A DNA stretch of 8,328 bases from PUMD01 sp964599275 (GTDB taxonomy: Bacteria > Bacillota > Sulfobacillia > SLMV01). Under the pieces are notes generated by a model, which was not told the origin of the DNA, did no database searches, and saw only the letters and a program-made list of their open reading frames with translations. How positions within the stretch are numbered: position 1 is the stretch's first letter; each line of letters starts with the position of its first letter. The translations under genes were made by a program, and so were the position numbers. The stretch is from the NCBI GenBank assembly GCA_964599275.1, contig CAZRFK010000077.1, positions 1 through 8,328 on the forward strand, given 5' to 3'. Positions 1-6,698 of this stretch are shown here, one piece after another.

Positions 1-116
1 ATTCCCCAAAAGTATAGCACACTACCAAAAGCCTTACAACTTACGGCAGCACCGTCAGCACCGTTATAATCCTGCGGGCCAGCCGCATCAATTGATGGTT
101 CGGATAACTCTGGGCA
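1..116. other. Non-coding tail downstream of nfo (window edge)
   Basis: This is the stretch between the nfo stop codon and the left edge of the window. I recognise no gene in it. In the nfo frame no further stop occurs up to the edge, but a run of about 38 open codons is not unusual by chance and the translation resembles nothing I know. No GC-rich hairpin followed by a T-run is visible, so the operon's terminator, if one lies near, must be outside the window. Confidence 0.4.
47..64. repeat. Perfect 9-bp tandem duplication
   Basis: CAGCACCGT occurs twice head to tail on the plus strand (47-55 and 56-64). The flanking ACGG at 43-46 can pair with the final CCGT, so a small hairpin is possible on either strand. 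With two copies only it may be a replication-slippage duplication. No function is claimed. Confidence 0.45.
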
Positions 117-968
117 CTAATCCACCCAATCACGAACCAGTTTTGCCTGCTCTTTGTACTCCTCTTCCTCCTTTACCGGAACTTCCATAATAAGTGGGAG
201 ATCTTTCAGGTGGGGGTTATTTATAATGGCTCGAATTCCCGTCTGGCCCAACCTGCCTTCACCCAGCTTCGCATGTCTATCTCGCCTACTGGATTTTGGG
301 TGCTGTGAATCATTCAGATGGAGCACCGCGAGTCGTTCAAGCCCCAGTACTTTATCAAAGGATTTCACAAACCGCTCAACCCCCCCTGCTGTATCCAGAG
401 GATATCCTCTGGCAAAACAGTGGCAGGTGTCCACACAAAACAGGATAAAGTCCGGATGCTTTACATTATTCAGTATTATCTTCATCTGCCGCAGAGTACT
501 TCCCAACTCATTTCCCTGGCCAGACATGAGTTCAAGCACCGGCCGGGCACCCTCATTTATGCTCTCCTCCGCCCTCTCGCAAACCTCATCCAAGCCCTCA
601 ATTATCAAGTCAAGACCATGAACTTCATCAGCACTACCGCAGTTTCCCGGATGAAGTACGAGGTAAGGAGATTGCAAAATAGCACAACGTCGCAGGTCCT
701 CAACTATAATCCGGCGGGAAAACTCCACAACGTCAGAACGTTCCGAAGCCAGATTGACTGTATAGGGCGTATGCATGACGACAGGTTCCAGCTGTGCCCG
801 GGCAGATGACCTGTGCCATTCGGACACTTCCTGCTCACCCAGAGACCGCTGACGACCTCCACGTGGATTCCGGGTAAAAAACTGAACACAGTCAAGATCC
901 AGTTTCCGAGCGTTTTGTGCTGCCCGGGGAAAACTGCCAGCTGATGATATATGTGCACCTATATTCAC
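117..968 (-). CDS. nfo: Endonuclease IV (AP endonuclease, Nfo)
   Basis: Deoxyribonuclease IV of the AP-endonuclease 2 family is a cytoplasmic TIM-barrel enzyme with three zinc ions. It cuts the DNA backbone 5' of abasic sites and trims blocked 3' ends in base excision repair. The 283-residue length matches the family. The expected metal ligands are all visible: H66 in MHTPY, H106 in LHPG, E146 in LELMSGQG, D180 and H183 in VDTCH, H217 in LHLND, D230 and H232 in DRH, and E262 in IMEVP. LELMSGQG departs slightly from the common LENTAGQG but keeps the glutamate. The start is GTG at 968, directly before NIGAHIS, with a GGAAGG ribosome site just upstream. It is the last gene of the apparent operon, 68 bp after the ylbF-family gene. 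Nothing in the sequence ties it to the SAM by-product genes; it may simply share the transcript. Confidence 0.96.
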   Translation of the reverse strand: MNIGAHISSAGSFPRAAQNARKLDLDCVQFFTRNPRGGRQRSLGEQEVSEWHRSSARAQLEPVVMHTPYTVNLASERSDVVEFSRRIIVEDLRRCAILQSPYLVLHPGNCGSADEVHGLDLIIEGLDEVCERAEESINEGARPVLELMSGQGNELGSTLRQMKIILNNVKHPDFILFCVDTCHCFARGYPLDTAGGVERFVKSFDKVLGLERLAVLHLNDSQHPKSSRRDRHAKLGEGRLGQTGIRAIINNPHLKDLPLIMEVPVKEEEEYKEQAKLVRDWVD

Positions 969-1036
969 AGAATCTTCCTTCCATCTCTAACAGCCAGTCT
1001 CTGGTACGATTTCTGCTTATGTTGCCTGGATCTGCG

Positions 1037-1411
1037 TTATTCCGGCTGTTCACTCTCATCATCAGCATCGGATTGAGGCAGACCCATGTCCACGGCATCA
1101 TTGAGAATCTCCTGAATATCAGCGATCATCTGGACCAGCTGAGTCTGCGCCTGCAAATATTCCCGAACTTCAGGCTTTAAATCGAGAATTTGTCGCATTC
1201 TGGTCAGTTCCTCTCGCTGTTCTTCGGTGATCTGGCCCCCACTCATCTGGTGTTGCTGAAGTTCCAGATGTTTTTCATGAAACTGAGAAACCATTTCCAG
1301 ACTCTCGTCATCGTTTTTAATTTTTTCTTTGGCTTTCTCATAGCGGCGATAATACTGAGACGATTTCAAAGCTTCCGCCAATTGTCTGGCCCTGTCATGC
1401 ACGTTATCCAA
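1037..1411 (-). CDS. YlbF/YmcA-family protein
   Basis: This is a small, highly charged, mostly helical protein of the Com_YlbF family. In Bacillus subtilis the family members YlbF and YmcA form the Y-complex with YaaT, which affects RNase Y, competence, sporulation and biofilm formation. Whether this homologue acts the same way is unknown. The N-terminal pattern DRARQLAEALKSSQYYRRY is typical, followed by a long central helix and an acidic tail (DADDESEQPE). The reading frame is open back to a TTG at 1429, but a GGAGGTGG ribosome site at 1423-1416 lies inside that extension and is spaced 5 nt from a TTG at 1411. I therefore start there, giving 124 residues. GTG at 1402 is a weaker alternative. 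It lies 24 bp downstream of the thioesterase gene, consistent with co-transcription. Confidence 0.82.
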   Translation of the reverse strand: MDNVHDRARQLAEALKSSQYYRRYEKAKEKIKNDDESLEMVSQFHEKHLELQQHQMSGGQITEEQREELTRMRQILDLKPEVREYLQAQTQLVQMIADIQEILNDAVDMGLPQSDADDESEQPE

Positions 1412-1435
1412 GACAACCACCTCCAGCAAACTTAA

Positions 1436-1888
1436 TTATCTGGGAATAAGATAGGTTCCCTCTGCAGATGCCAGGTACTCACCATCAGCTTCTCCAACTT
1501 TTAGCAGGTGAGATTCAGTCCTGAAAACTCTTCCGCGGCTCGAGACCATCTTCCCACGGACACGGAGAGACTCAGCAACCCGCACCGGATGATGATAACG
1601 TGTAGTCATCTGTGCAGTCATCGTGGATTCCCCGGTGCTGAAAAATATTGCCCACCACATGGCATCATCCAAAACTGCAGCTACAGTACCTCCGTGAGCA
1701 ATGCGATCAAACCCCTGAAACAGGGTCGGAATGACCAGTTCGGTTTCAGCCCCATCTGCACCAGAGGGATTGAATGTGGCCCCCATACTGTGAGGGTTGT
1801 CCTCCCCACACACCATGCACCCCGTCGGCACTTCCCTGACATTCTTTCGCGGACAGTCTGCTTCACATTTGGCATCATACATCTGCAT
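1436..1888 (-). CDS. PaaI-like hotdog-fold thioesterase
   Basis: This 150-residue hotdog-fold protein of the PaaI/acyl-CoA thioesterase superfamily would hydrolyse a thioester such as an acyl-CoA in the cytoplasm; the substrate cannot be read from the sequence. The family signature CMVCGEDNP is at residues 24-32, the active-site segment HGGTVAAVLDD at 65-75, and a central beta region (TAQMTTRYHHPVRV) follows. An unusual pair of extra cysteines (C8 and C12) precedes C24 and C27, so a Cys4 metal site is conceivable. The first ATG at 1888 has an AGAGGGTG ribosome site 7-9 nt upstream; an in-frame ATG two codons later is an alternative. The start overlaps the mtaD stop by 14 bp, indicating translational coupling. 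Its role beside SAM by-product salvage is unclear. Confidence 0.85.
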   Translation of the reverse strand: MQMYDAKCEADCPRKNVREVPTGCMVCGEDNPHSMGATFNPSGADGAETELVIPTLFQGFDRIAHGGTVAAVLDDAMWWAIFFSTGESTMTAQMTTRYHHPVRVAESLRVRGKMVSSRGRVFRTESHLLKVGEADGEYLASAEGTYLIPR

Positions 1889-3203
1889 TTTTGTTCACCC
1901 TCTTGATCAAATCAGCACTGCACTTTTTTGCGTTTGTTACGACCTCATCTTGATCGAAAACCGTAAGTTTACCATCACGCACCAACCAGTGACCATCAAC
2001 GAAAACATCCCGGACATCGCGCGGGCCGGCGCAGTAACCCAGTATTGAGATCAGATCATTTACCGGCTGCAGGTGTGGTGAGTTCAGATCTACCACCGCT
2101 ATATCCGCCTTAAATCCTGGAACCAGCTGCCCAGTATCCTCCCGGCCGATGGCCAGTGCACCTCCACGGGTGGCCAGATATAGAGCCTGTCGAGCGGGAA
2201 TCAGGCTGGGATTATAATTGAGAACTTTCTGCTGCAGCGAGGCAGCCTGCATCTCTGACCATACGTCGAGCTTTGAAGTACTGCAGGCACCATCTGTTCC
2301 CAGTCCAACCGTAACACCTTCTTCCAGAATGCTCGCCAGAGGCGCAGTTCCACTACCCAACTTCTGGTTGCTCTGCGGACAGTGAGCTACCCTAACCCCT
2401 TCCCGTTTGAGAAGAGCCAGGTCATTTTCCTTCAGATGCACACAATGGGCGGCCGTAAACGGTTTCTGGGCAGTCAGTCCAGTCTGAACGACATACTGAA
2501 TGGGTGATACTCCATATTCCTGAGTTATTGTATCCACCTCATCCTGTGTCTCGGCCAGGTGCATGTGCACACCACAACCCAGTTTTTCAGCCAGGGCCGC
2601 AACCTCGGAGAGAAACTCCGGAGAGCAGGTGTATGGAGCGTGAGGACCAAGCTGGACCCTGATGCGATCATTTTCTGTTCCATGCCACTGCTGATGAAAT
2701 TCACAAGCCTGCTGAAGTGAATCCTCATTCCGCTGTTGTCCAGCCATGCCCACAGACAAAGTGGCCCGTATTCCCAGATCCGCAGCTGCTTGGGCAGTTT
2801 CGCACATATGAAAATACATGTCAGAAAATGAAGTTACTCCACCCTGAAGCATCTCAACAACAGCCAGCGCAGTACCCCAGTAGATATCGCTGGGAACCAG
2901 CTCAGCCTCAGCTGGAAAAACCTTCTCCTGCAGCCACTGCATGAGCGGCATATCGTCAGCATACCCGCGCAAAAGACTCATGGCAGCGTGACAGTGGGCG
3001 TTCACCAGACCTGCTATAACTGCGCAGCCCCCTGCATCAACAGTAACATCAGGATCAAAATCTCCTGGAAGTTCACCTCGCTCACCAACCATTAAGATTG
3101 TATCATCACGGACCGCAAGGTCTGTTGAAACAGCAAAAAGCCGTGTTTCATCTGACTTACGGGGAACGATCAATGTACCTCCAGTGATCAACAAATCCCT
3201 CAC
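1875..3203 (-). CDS. mtaD: 5-methylthioadenosine/S-adenosylhomocysteine deaminase
   Basis: This is an amidohydrolase-superfamily enzyme of the MtaD/TRZ-ATZ group. It converts the amino group of the adenine in MTA, SAH or related adenosyl compounds to a 6-oxo group, releasing ammonia. Visible motifs are the metal-binding HxH at 70/72 (NAHCHAAM), the tryptophan of QWLQEKV at 90, H188 in GPHAPYTCS, the metal ligand H215 and catalytic E218 in HMHLAE, H253 in AAHCVH, and the metal-binding D304 in LGTDGA. A C-terminal composite beta domain (GFKADIAVVDL) completes the fold. I start at GTG 3203, 8 nt after a GAGGAGG ribosome site; the frame is open to a TTG at 3245, but that would overlap the upstream gene and place the ribosome site inside the protein. 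The resulting 442 residues fit the family. One of the arginines thought to bind the SAH carboxylate in Thermotoga TM0936 is Val151 here, so MTA or 5'-deoxyadenosine may be preferred. Confidence 0.93.
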   Translation of the reverse strand: MRDLLITGGTLIVPRKSDETRLFAVSTDLAVRDDTILMVGERGELPGDFDPDVTVDAGGCAVIAGLVNAHCHAAMSLLRGYADDMPLMQWLQEKVFPAEAELVPSDIYWGTALAVVEMLQGGVTSFSDMYFHMCETAQAAADLGIRATLSVGMAGQQRNEDSLQQACEFHQQWHGTENDRIRVQLGPHAPYTCSPEFLSEVAALAEKLGCGVHMHLAETQDEVDTITQEYGVSPIQYVVQTGLTAQKPFTAAHCVHLKENDLALLKREGVRVAHCPQSNQKLGSGTAPLASILEEGVTVGLGTDGACSTSKLDVWSEMQAASLQQKVLNYNPSLIPARQALYLATRGGALAIGREDTGQLVPGFKADIAVVDLNSPHLQPVNDLISILGYCAGPRDVRDVFVDGHWLVRDGKLTVFDQDEVVTNAKKCSADLIKRVNKNADV

Positions 3204-3228
3204 TGAGCATACCTCCTCGGGGGTAAAT

Positions 3229-4059
3229 TTATATGGAAACGGCAACTAATCCTCTGCCACCATGTGTGGATATCACTGTACCTGCTTCAACAAACAATGT
3301 CTCATCGGGATTGAGATGCTGCAGACGATCGGCTACCCACTCAGCCCATTCCAGGTTGGCACAATGACTTACGGTTAAAATGCGGCCCTCGGCACTGGTT
3401 ACATGCTCCTCCATCATCTCGATCAGCCGCTCGTAGACCTGCTCTTCGCCTCTAACCTTCTCCAGCAGGTCAATTGTGCCACCTTCTGCCTCCAAGACGG
3501 CATTGATATTCAGTAGACTGGCCAACTGCCCCTGCCATCTGGGCAGGCGCCCCCCCTTGACCACGTTGGTAAGATCGGTAATAACGAAAAGAATCTTCTG
3601 CTCCTCTCTGTAGGGAGTCAGATATTCAATGATTTCCTCCAGAGACCTGCCCTGTTCGGCAAGACGAGCGGCTATTAGAACCTGAGCAGCCTGCGGACCA
3701 GTGGTAACTAAAGTGTCGAATATTTCAATTTCTCCCTCCACGGAGTTAGCTGCCAGACTGGCCGACTGGTAAGTGCCGCTCAGATGTTTGGATATGGTAA
3801 TACACAATATGGGACCATCCTCTGCCTTCTCATTGAACACTGATATGAAGTCCCCGGGCGAAGGCTGGGATGTTCGGGGTAATTCGGGAGATGTCTCCAT
3901 CATCTCAACAAACTCTGGCTGCGAGAGGGTACCATCGACAAAAGTTTCTTCCCCCAGGTTGACAGTAAGGGGAACTATCTCAATGTCGTACTCCTTCACT
4001 ATCGGTTCGGGAAGATCAGCTGTGCTGTCGGTTACAATTTGTACTTTGTGCTCTCCCAA
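3229..4059 (-). CDS. DegV-family fatty-acid-binding protein
   Basis: DegV proteins bind a single fatty acid. Characterised members (FakB) present it to the kinase FakA to make acyl-phosphate for phospholipid synthesis. The hallmarks are visible: VTDSTADLP near the N-terminus, TSQPSPGDF, ITISKHLSGTYQSA for the lipid and carboxylate pocket, and the C-domain segment TDLTNVVKGGRLP. The C-terminal loop reads STHGGRG, where the family more often has a GPG-type turn. I prefer the TTG start at 4059, which follows an AAAGAGGTG ribosome site by 6 nt and gives 276 residues. An in-frame ATG at 4080 has no good ribosome site and would swallow the one described. It lies 31 bp after ahcY and 25 bp before mtaD. 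No FakA-like kinase is visible, and its presence inside a SAM by-product module is unexplained. Confidence 0.92.
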   Translation of the reverse strand: MGEHKVQIVTDSTADLPEPIVKEYDIEIVPLTVNLGEETFVDGTLSQPEFVEMMETSPELPRTSQPSPGDFISVFNEKAEDGPILCITISKHLSGTYQSASLAANSVEGEIEIFDTLVTTGPQAAQVLIAARLAEQGRSLEEIIEYLTPYREEQKILFVITDLTNVVKGGRLPRWQGQLASLLNINAVLEAEGGTIDLLEKVRGEEQVYERLIEMMEEHVTSAEGRILTVSHCANLEWAEWVADRLQHLNPDETLFVEAGTVISTHGGRGLVAVSI

Positions 4060-4090
4060 TCGATTCACCTCTTTCCTCATTATTGAACTG

Positions 4091-5335
4091 TTACCAGCTT
4101 CTAAGATATTCCTTTTGCTCTGCTGATAATGAATCAATTTGAATATCCAGGGCCTGAAGGCGCAGCGCTGCCACTTCACGGTCGATCTTCTCACTTACCC
4201 GGTGAACCCCCGCCGCAAGCTCAGGATGATCTTTCAGATACAATAAAGCCTGAAGCTGTAAGGCAAAACTCATATCCATGATCTCTGCGGGATGTCCATC
4301 AGCACAAGCCAGATTCACCAGGCGACCTTCCCCCAGAAGATAGAGTTCGCTTCCATCGGAAAGACGGTAACCTACCACATTGTCCCGCATCTTGCGGCGG
4401 GAGACACTCACCTGTTTGAGCTCTTCAACGCTGATTTCAACATCAAAATGGCCCGCATTTGCCAGAATAGCTCCGTCCTTCATGGCTGCAAAATGCTCAC
4501 CTCTAATGACGTCACGACACCCAGTGGAAGTAATAAAGATGTCTCCTTTTTTCGCAGCTTCCTCCATCGAGGTGACACTACAACCATCCATGAGCGCTTC
4601 ATTGGCCCGGATGGGGTCAACCTCACAGACAATGACGTTGCCTCCCATGCCCTGTACGCGGTCGGCAATTCCTTTTCCGCACCAACCATAACCGGCAATC
4701 ACCACAGTTTTTCCGGCAAGCACCAGATTGGTAGAGCGCATTATTCCATCAACCACTGACTGACCGGTTCCATGACGGTTATCAAAAAGATACTTGGACA
4801 TGGCATCGTTGACAGCGATCATGGGAAAGGACAATTCTCCATCCTCGTGCATCGCTCTCAGCCGTGCCAGTCCGGTTGTGGTCTCTTCCGCACCACCCAA
4901 AACTTCCGGCAACACGTCACGTTGTTCTGAATGCAAAAGAGCAACCAGGTCTCCCCCATCATCAACAATCAGCTGGGGAGCAGTATCTGCCACTGCAGCC
5001 ACAAATCGGTCATATTCATCGGCGGTAGCTCCGTGCCAGGCATGCACCTGAATTCCATCAACTTCCGCCAATGCAGCCGCCACATCATCCTGAGTGGAAA
5101 GTGGGTTAGAACCAGCTATGGCTACCTCGGCCCCTAACTCTCTGATAACCCTCGCCAGATATGCCGTCTTGGCTTCCAGATGCAAGCAGATCCCCACCCG
5201 ATATCCATCGAGTGGCTGTGAGGAAGATTTTTCATCCCTCAGAGCGTTCAATATGGGCATGTGTTTTTTCACCCAGTCAATCTTGAGTTGACCTTCTTCA
5301 GCCAACTTCTCGTTCCTTATGGTACTTTCACCCAC
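4091..5335 (-). CDS. ahcY: Adenosylhomocysteinase (Thermotoga-type SAH hydrolase)
   Basis: This NAD-dependent enzyme splits S-adenosylhomocysteine into homocysteine and a nucleoside, removing the product that inhibits methyltransferases. With the GTG start at 5335 the protein has 414 residues, the short bacterial/archaeal form. Catalytic residues by alignment to human AHCY (recalled) are H52, D126 in VDDGGD, E151 in EETTTG, K181, D185 and N186 in KYLFDN, H296 in AGHFDVE and H348 in DGHP. The NAD loop GYGWCGKG is at 215-222. The purine pocket differs from the human enzyme: CLHLEAKTA puts Lys56 at human Glu59 and Glu54 at human Thr57, and Asp346 replaces human Met351. As I recall it, the Thermotoga maritima enzyme shares these. 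The start follows a GGGGGTG ribosome site by 6 nt and overlaps the mtnP stop by 8 bp. The frame stays open to an ATG at 5413, but that would overlap mtnP extensively. Confidence 0.95.
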   Translation of the reverse strand: MGESTIRNEKLAEEGQLKIDWVKKHMPILNALRDEKSSSQPLDGYRVGICLHLEAKTAYLARVIRELGAEVAIAGSNPLSTQDDVAAALAEVDGIQVHAWHGATADEYDRFVAAVADTAPQLIVDDGGDLVALLHSEQRDVLPEVLGGAEETTTGLARLRAMHEDGELSFPMIAVNDAMSKYLFDNRHGTGQSVVDGIMRSTNLVLAGKTVVIAGYGWCGKGIADRVQGMGGNVIVCEVDPIRANEALMDGCSVTSMEEAAKKGDIFITSTGCRDVIRGEHFAAMKDGAILANAGHFDVEISVEELKQVSVSRRKMRDNVVGYRLSDGSELYLLGEGRLVNLACADGHPAEIMDMSFALQLQALLYLKDHPELAAGVHRVSEKIDREVAALRLQALDIQIDSLSAEQKEYLRSW

Positions 5336-6119
5336 AACATTCACCCCCACCATCACCTGCGGAGAGTTCGAAAAAAGCCTCCAGCAGACCAGAAATTTTC
5401 CGACGGTTTGCATCCATGGCCTCGGTCACTTCCTCATGCGTCAGCGGATCAGGGCTGATGCCTGCTCCATAATTGGTGACCAGTGATACCGCTGCATATT
5501 TAAGGCCAATTTCATTGGCCAGTACCACTTCAGGAACATTGGTCATTCCAACCACATCTCCGCCCAACTGTGCGAACATGCGTACCTCGGCAGCGGTTTC
5601 AAAACGGGGCCCCTCAGTGCAGACATAAGTCCCTTTTTCCTGTAGCTGTATGTCTGCCTCATCAGCCGCATTGAGAAGGACTTCACGAAGCGCCCTGTCA
5701 TAAGGGTATGTCATGTCAGTATGTTGTACCCCTTCCGGTCCACCATCAAAAAATGTATAGTTTCGAGTGCGCGTGAAATCTATGAACTGATCCAGGAGAA
5801 CAAGCTGTCCCGGGGGGGTTGTTTCGTGCAAAGACCCAACCGCAGTGGTGGCCACCACGTGAGTGACTCCAAGGTGTTGAAGGGCTTTAATATTGGCCCG
5901 GTAATTGATCTGATGAGGGGGTACAGAATGTGAAGGACCGTGCCGGGTAACAAATACAAAAGGAAGAACTTCACCGGGAGCACGATCGAATTTACCGGTG
6001 ATAATCTGTGCCTTCCCAAATTCAGTACTGACGATATTCTGGTTGCCGGCGTCGACAATCGGCATATCATAAACTCCAGTCCCACCAATGATGCCAACTT
6101 TCTCAATGTTTTGTCGCAC
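5328..6119 (-). CDS. mtnP: Methylthioadenosine/methylthioinosine phosphorylase
   Basis: This is a trimeric purine-nucleoside-phosphorylase-family enzyme that cleaves a 5'-methylthio-nucleoside with phosphate to a free purine and methylthioribose-1-phosphate. Visible features are the phosphate loop IIGGTG at 10-15, RHG at 59-61, the 5'-methylthio pocket segment PPHQINYRAN at 67-76, TEGPRFET at 168-175, and MTNVPE at 192-197. The purine-selecting segment reads LVTNYGAG, with Asn216 and Gly218 where human MTAP has two Asp residues (ATDYDCW). Asn is the usual residue in enzymes for 6-oxopurines, and PPHQ-NYRAN resembles, from memory, the Pseudomonas methylthioinosine phosphorylase. Annotation as plain MTAP may therefore be wrong about the purine. 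The start is GTG at 6119 after a GGAAGGAGG ribosome site. It lies 33 bp after marR; its stop overlaps the ahcY start. Confidence 0.93.
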   Translation of the reverse strand: MRQNIEKVGIIGGTGVYDMPIVDAGNQNIVSTEFGKAQIITGKFDRAPGEVLPFVFVTRHGPSHSVPPHQINYRANIKALQHLGVTHVVATTAVGSLHETTPPGQLVLLDQFIDFTRTRNYTFFDGGPEGVQHTDMTYPYDRALREVLLNAADEADIQLQEKGTYVCTEGPRFETAAEVRMFAQLGGDVVGMTNVPEVVLANEIGLKYAAVSLVTNYGAGISPDPLTHEEVTEAMDANRRKISGLLEAFFELSAGDGGGECCG

Positions 6120-6152
6120 ACTTCCTCCTTCCGAGCGCTAACAATTTATGAA

Positions 6153-6620
6153 TCAGCTGTCCTTTTTGGTTTTTCTTTCAGTCATCAGGTCATAAAGTCG
6201 GTGCAGCGAACACCGTAGAGATTCCTGTTCCTCGTCATCGAGATAATCAAGTATTTCATTGAGGTAACGGTAGCGAGATTCCATGACTTTTCCCAGCAGC
6301 TCATGCCCCTCGGACCGTACTCTCAACCTTATAACTCTCCGGTCTTTCTGATCGCGCACTCGCTCAACCAGGTTGTCACGTTCCATGCGGTCAACCAGAT
6401 CGGTAACCGTACTTGAAGCGAGATAAAGATGCTGACATAACTCTCCCATGGTGAGGTCTTCGTGCCGAATCAGAGTCACCAGCGCATTAAACTGAGGTGG
6501 GGTGATATCAAAATCGGACAAGATATCTCGACCCCGACGACGCACAATGTAGCTTGTATGTCTCAACAGGTAGTCGATTTCCTCGACAACAGAATCAAAT
6601 TTTCCAAGCTTCCCCCCCAT
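6153..6620 (-). CDS. MarR-family transcriptional regulator
   Basis: This 155-residue MarR protein is a homodimeric winged-helix DNA-binding regulator, usually a repressor released by a small ligand. The order is an N-terminal dimerisation helix (about 8-35), helix-turn-helix with recognition helix around ASSTVTDLVDRM (68-79), the wing carrying the family DQKDRR motif (90-95), and C-terminal dimerisation helices from about 105. The ATG at 6620 has a GAGAGGAGG ribosome site 7 nt upstream. It is first in the apparent operon, 33 bp before mtnP, so it probably regulates itself and the SAM by-product genes. The ligand is unknown; an MTA- or SAH-related molecule is attractive but only a guess. The intergenic region upstream holds a 15-bp palindrome that could be its operator. 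Confidence 0.93.
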   Translation of the reverse strand: MGGKLGKFDSVVEEIDYLLRHTSYIVRRRGRDILSDFDITPPQFNALVTLIRHEDLTMGELCQHLYLASSTVTDLVDRMERDNLVERVRDQKDRRVIRLRVRSEGHELLGKVMESRYRYLNEILDYLDDEEQESLRCSLHRLYDLMTERKTKKDS

Positions 6621-6681
6621 TCAAAAACCTCCTCTCGGTTGCGGATGTGCAGGTTAAAGTGAGCACTGCCCCCTGGTGAGT

Positions 6682-6696
6682 CAAATTAAGAATTTG
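6682..6696. promoter_or_regulatory. 15-bp palindrome, candidate MarR operator
   Basis: CAAATT-AAG-AATTTG is a perfect inverted repeat with 6-bp arms and a 3-bp centre. It is AT-rich and of the size bound by MarR dimers, and it lies 62 bp upstream of the marR start. It falls where transcription would begin from the candidate promoter just upstream, so a bound dimer could block initiation. Binding by the adjacent regulator is inferred from position only. Confidence 0.45.
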
Positions 6697-6698
6697 GG

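Noticed and set aside
1..116. Open frame continuing after the nfo TAG to the window edge (possible readthrough or split gene)
   Set aside because: Endonuclease IV is already complete at the TAG and about 38 open codons is not improbable by chance; the translation is unlike any known extension.
318..809. 163-codon plus-strand reading frame opposite nfo
   Set aside because: It lies wholly antisense to a fully conserved endonuclease IV gene, has no ribosome site and resembles no protein.
892..1101. 69-codon minus-strand frame across the ylbF-nfo junction
   Set aside because: It overlaps both conserved genes in another frame and lacks a ribosome site; shadow frame.
4292..4759. 155-codon plus-strand reading frame opposite ahcY
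   Set aside because: Antisense shadow of the strongly conserved SAH hydrolase; its length follows from the codon bias of the real gene.
4091..5413. ahcY starting at ATG 5413
   Set aside because: It would overlap the end of mtnP by 86 bp and add residues with no family resemblance; the GTG at 5335 has a proper ribosome site and an 8-bp overlap.
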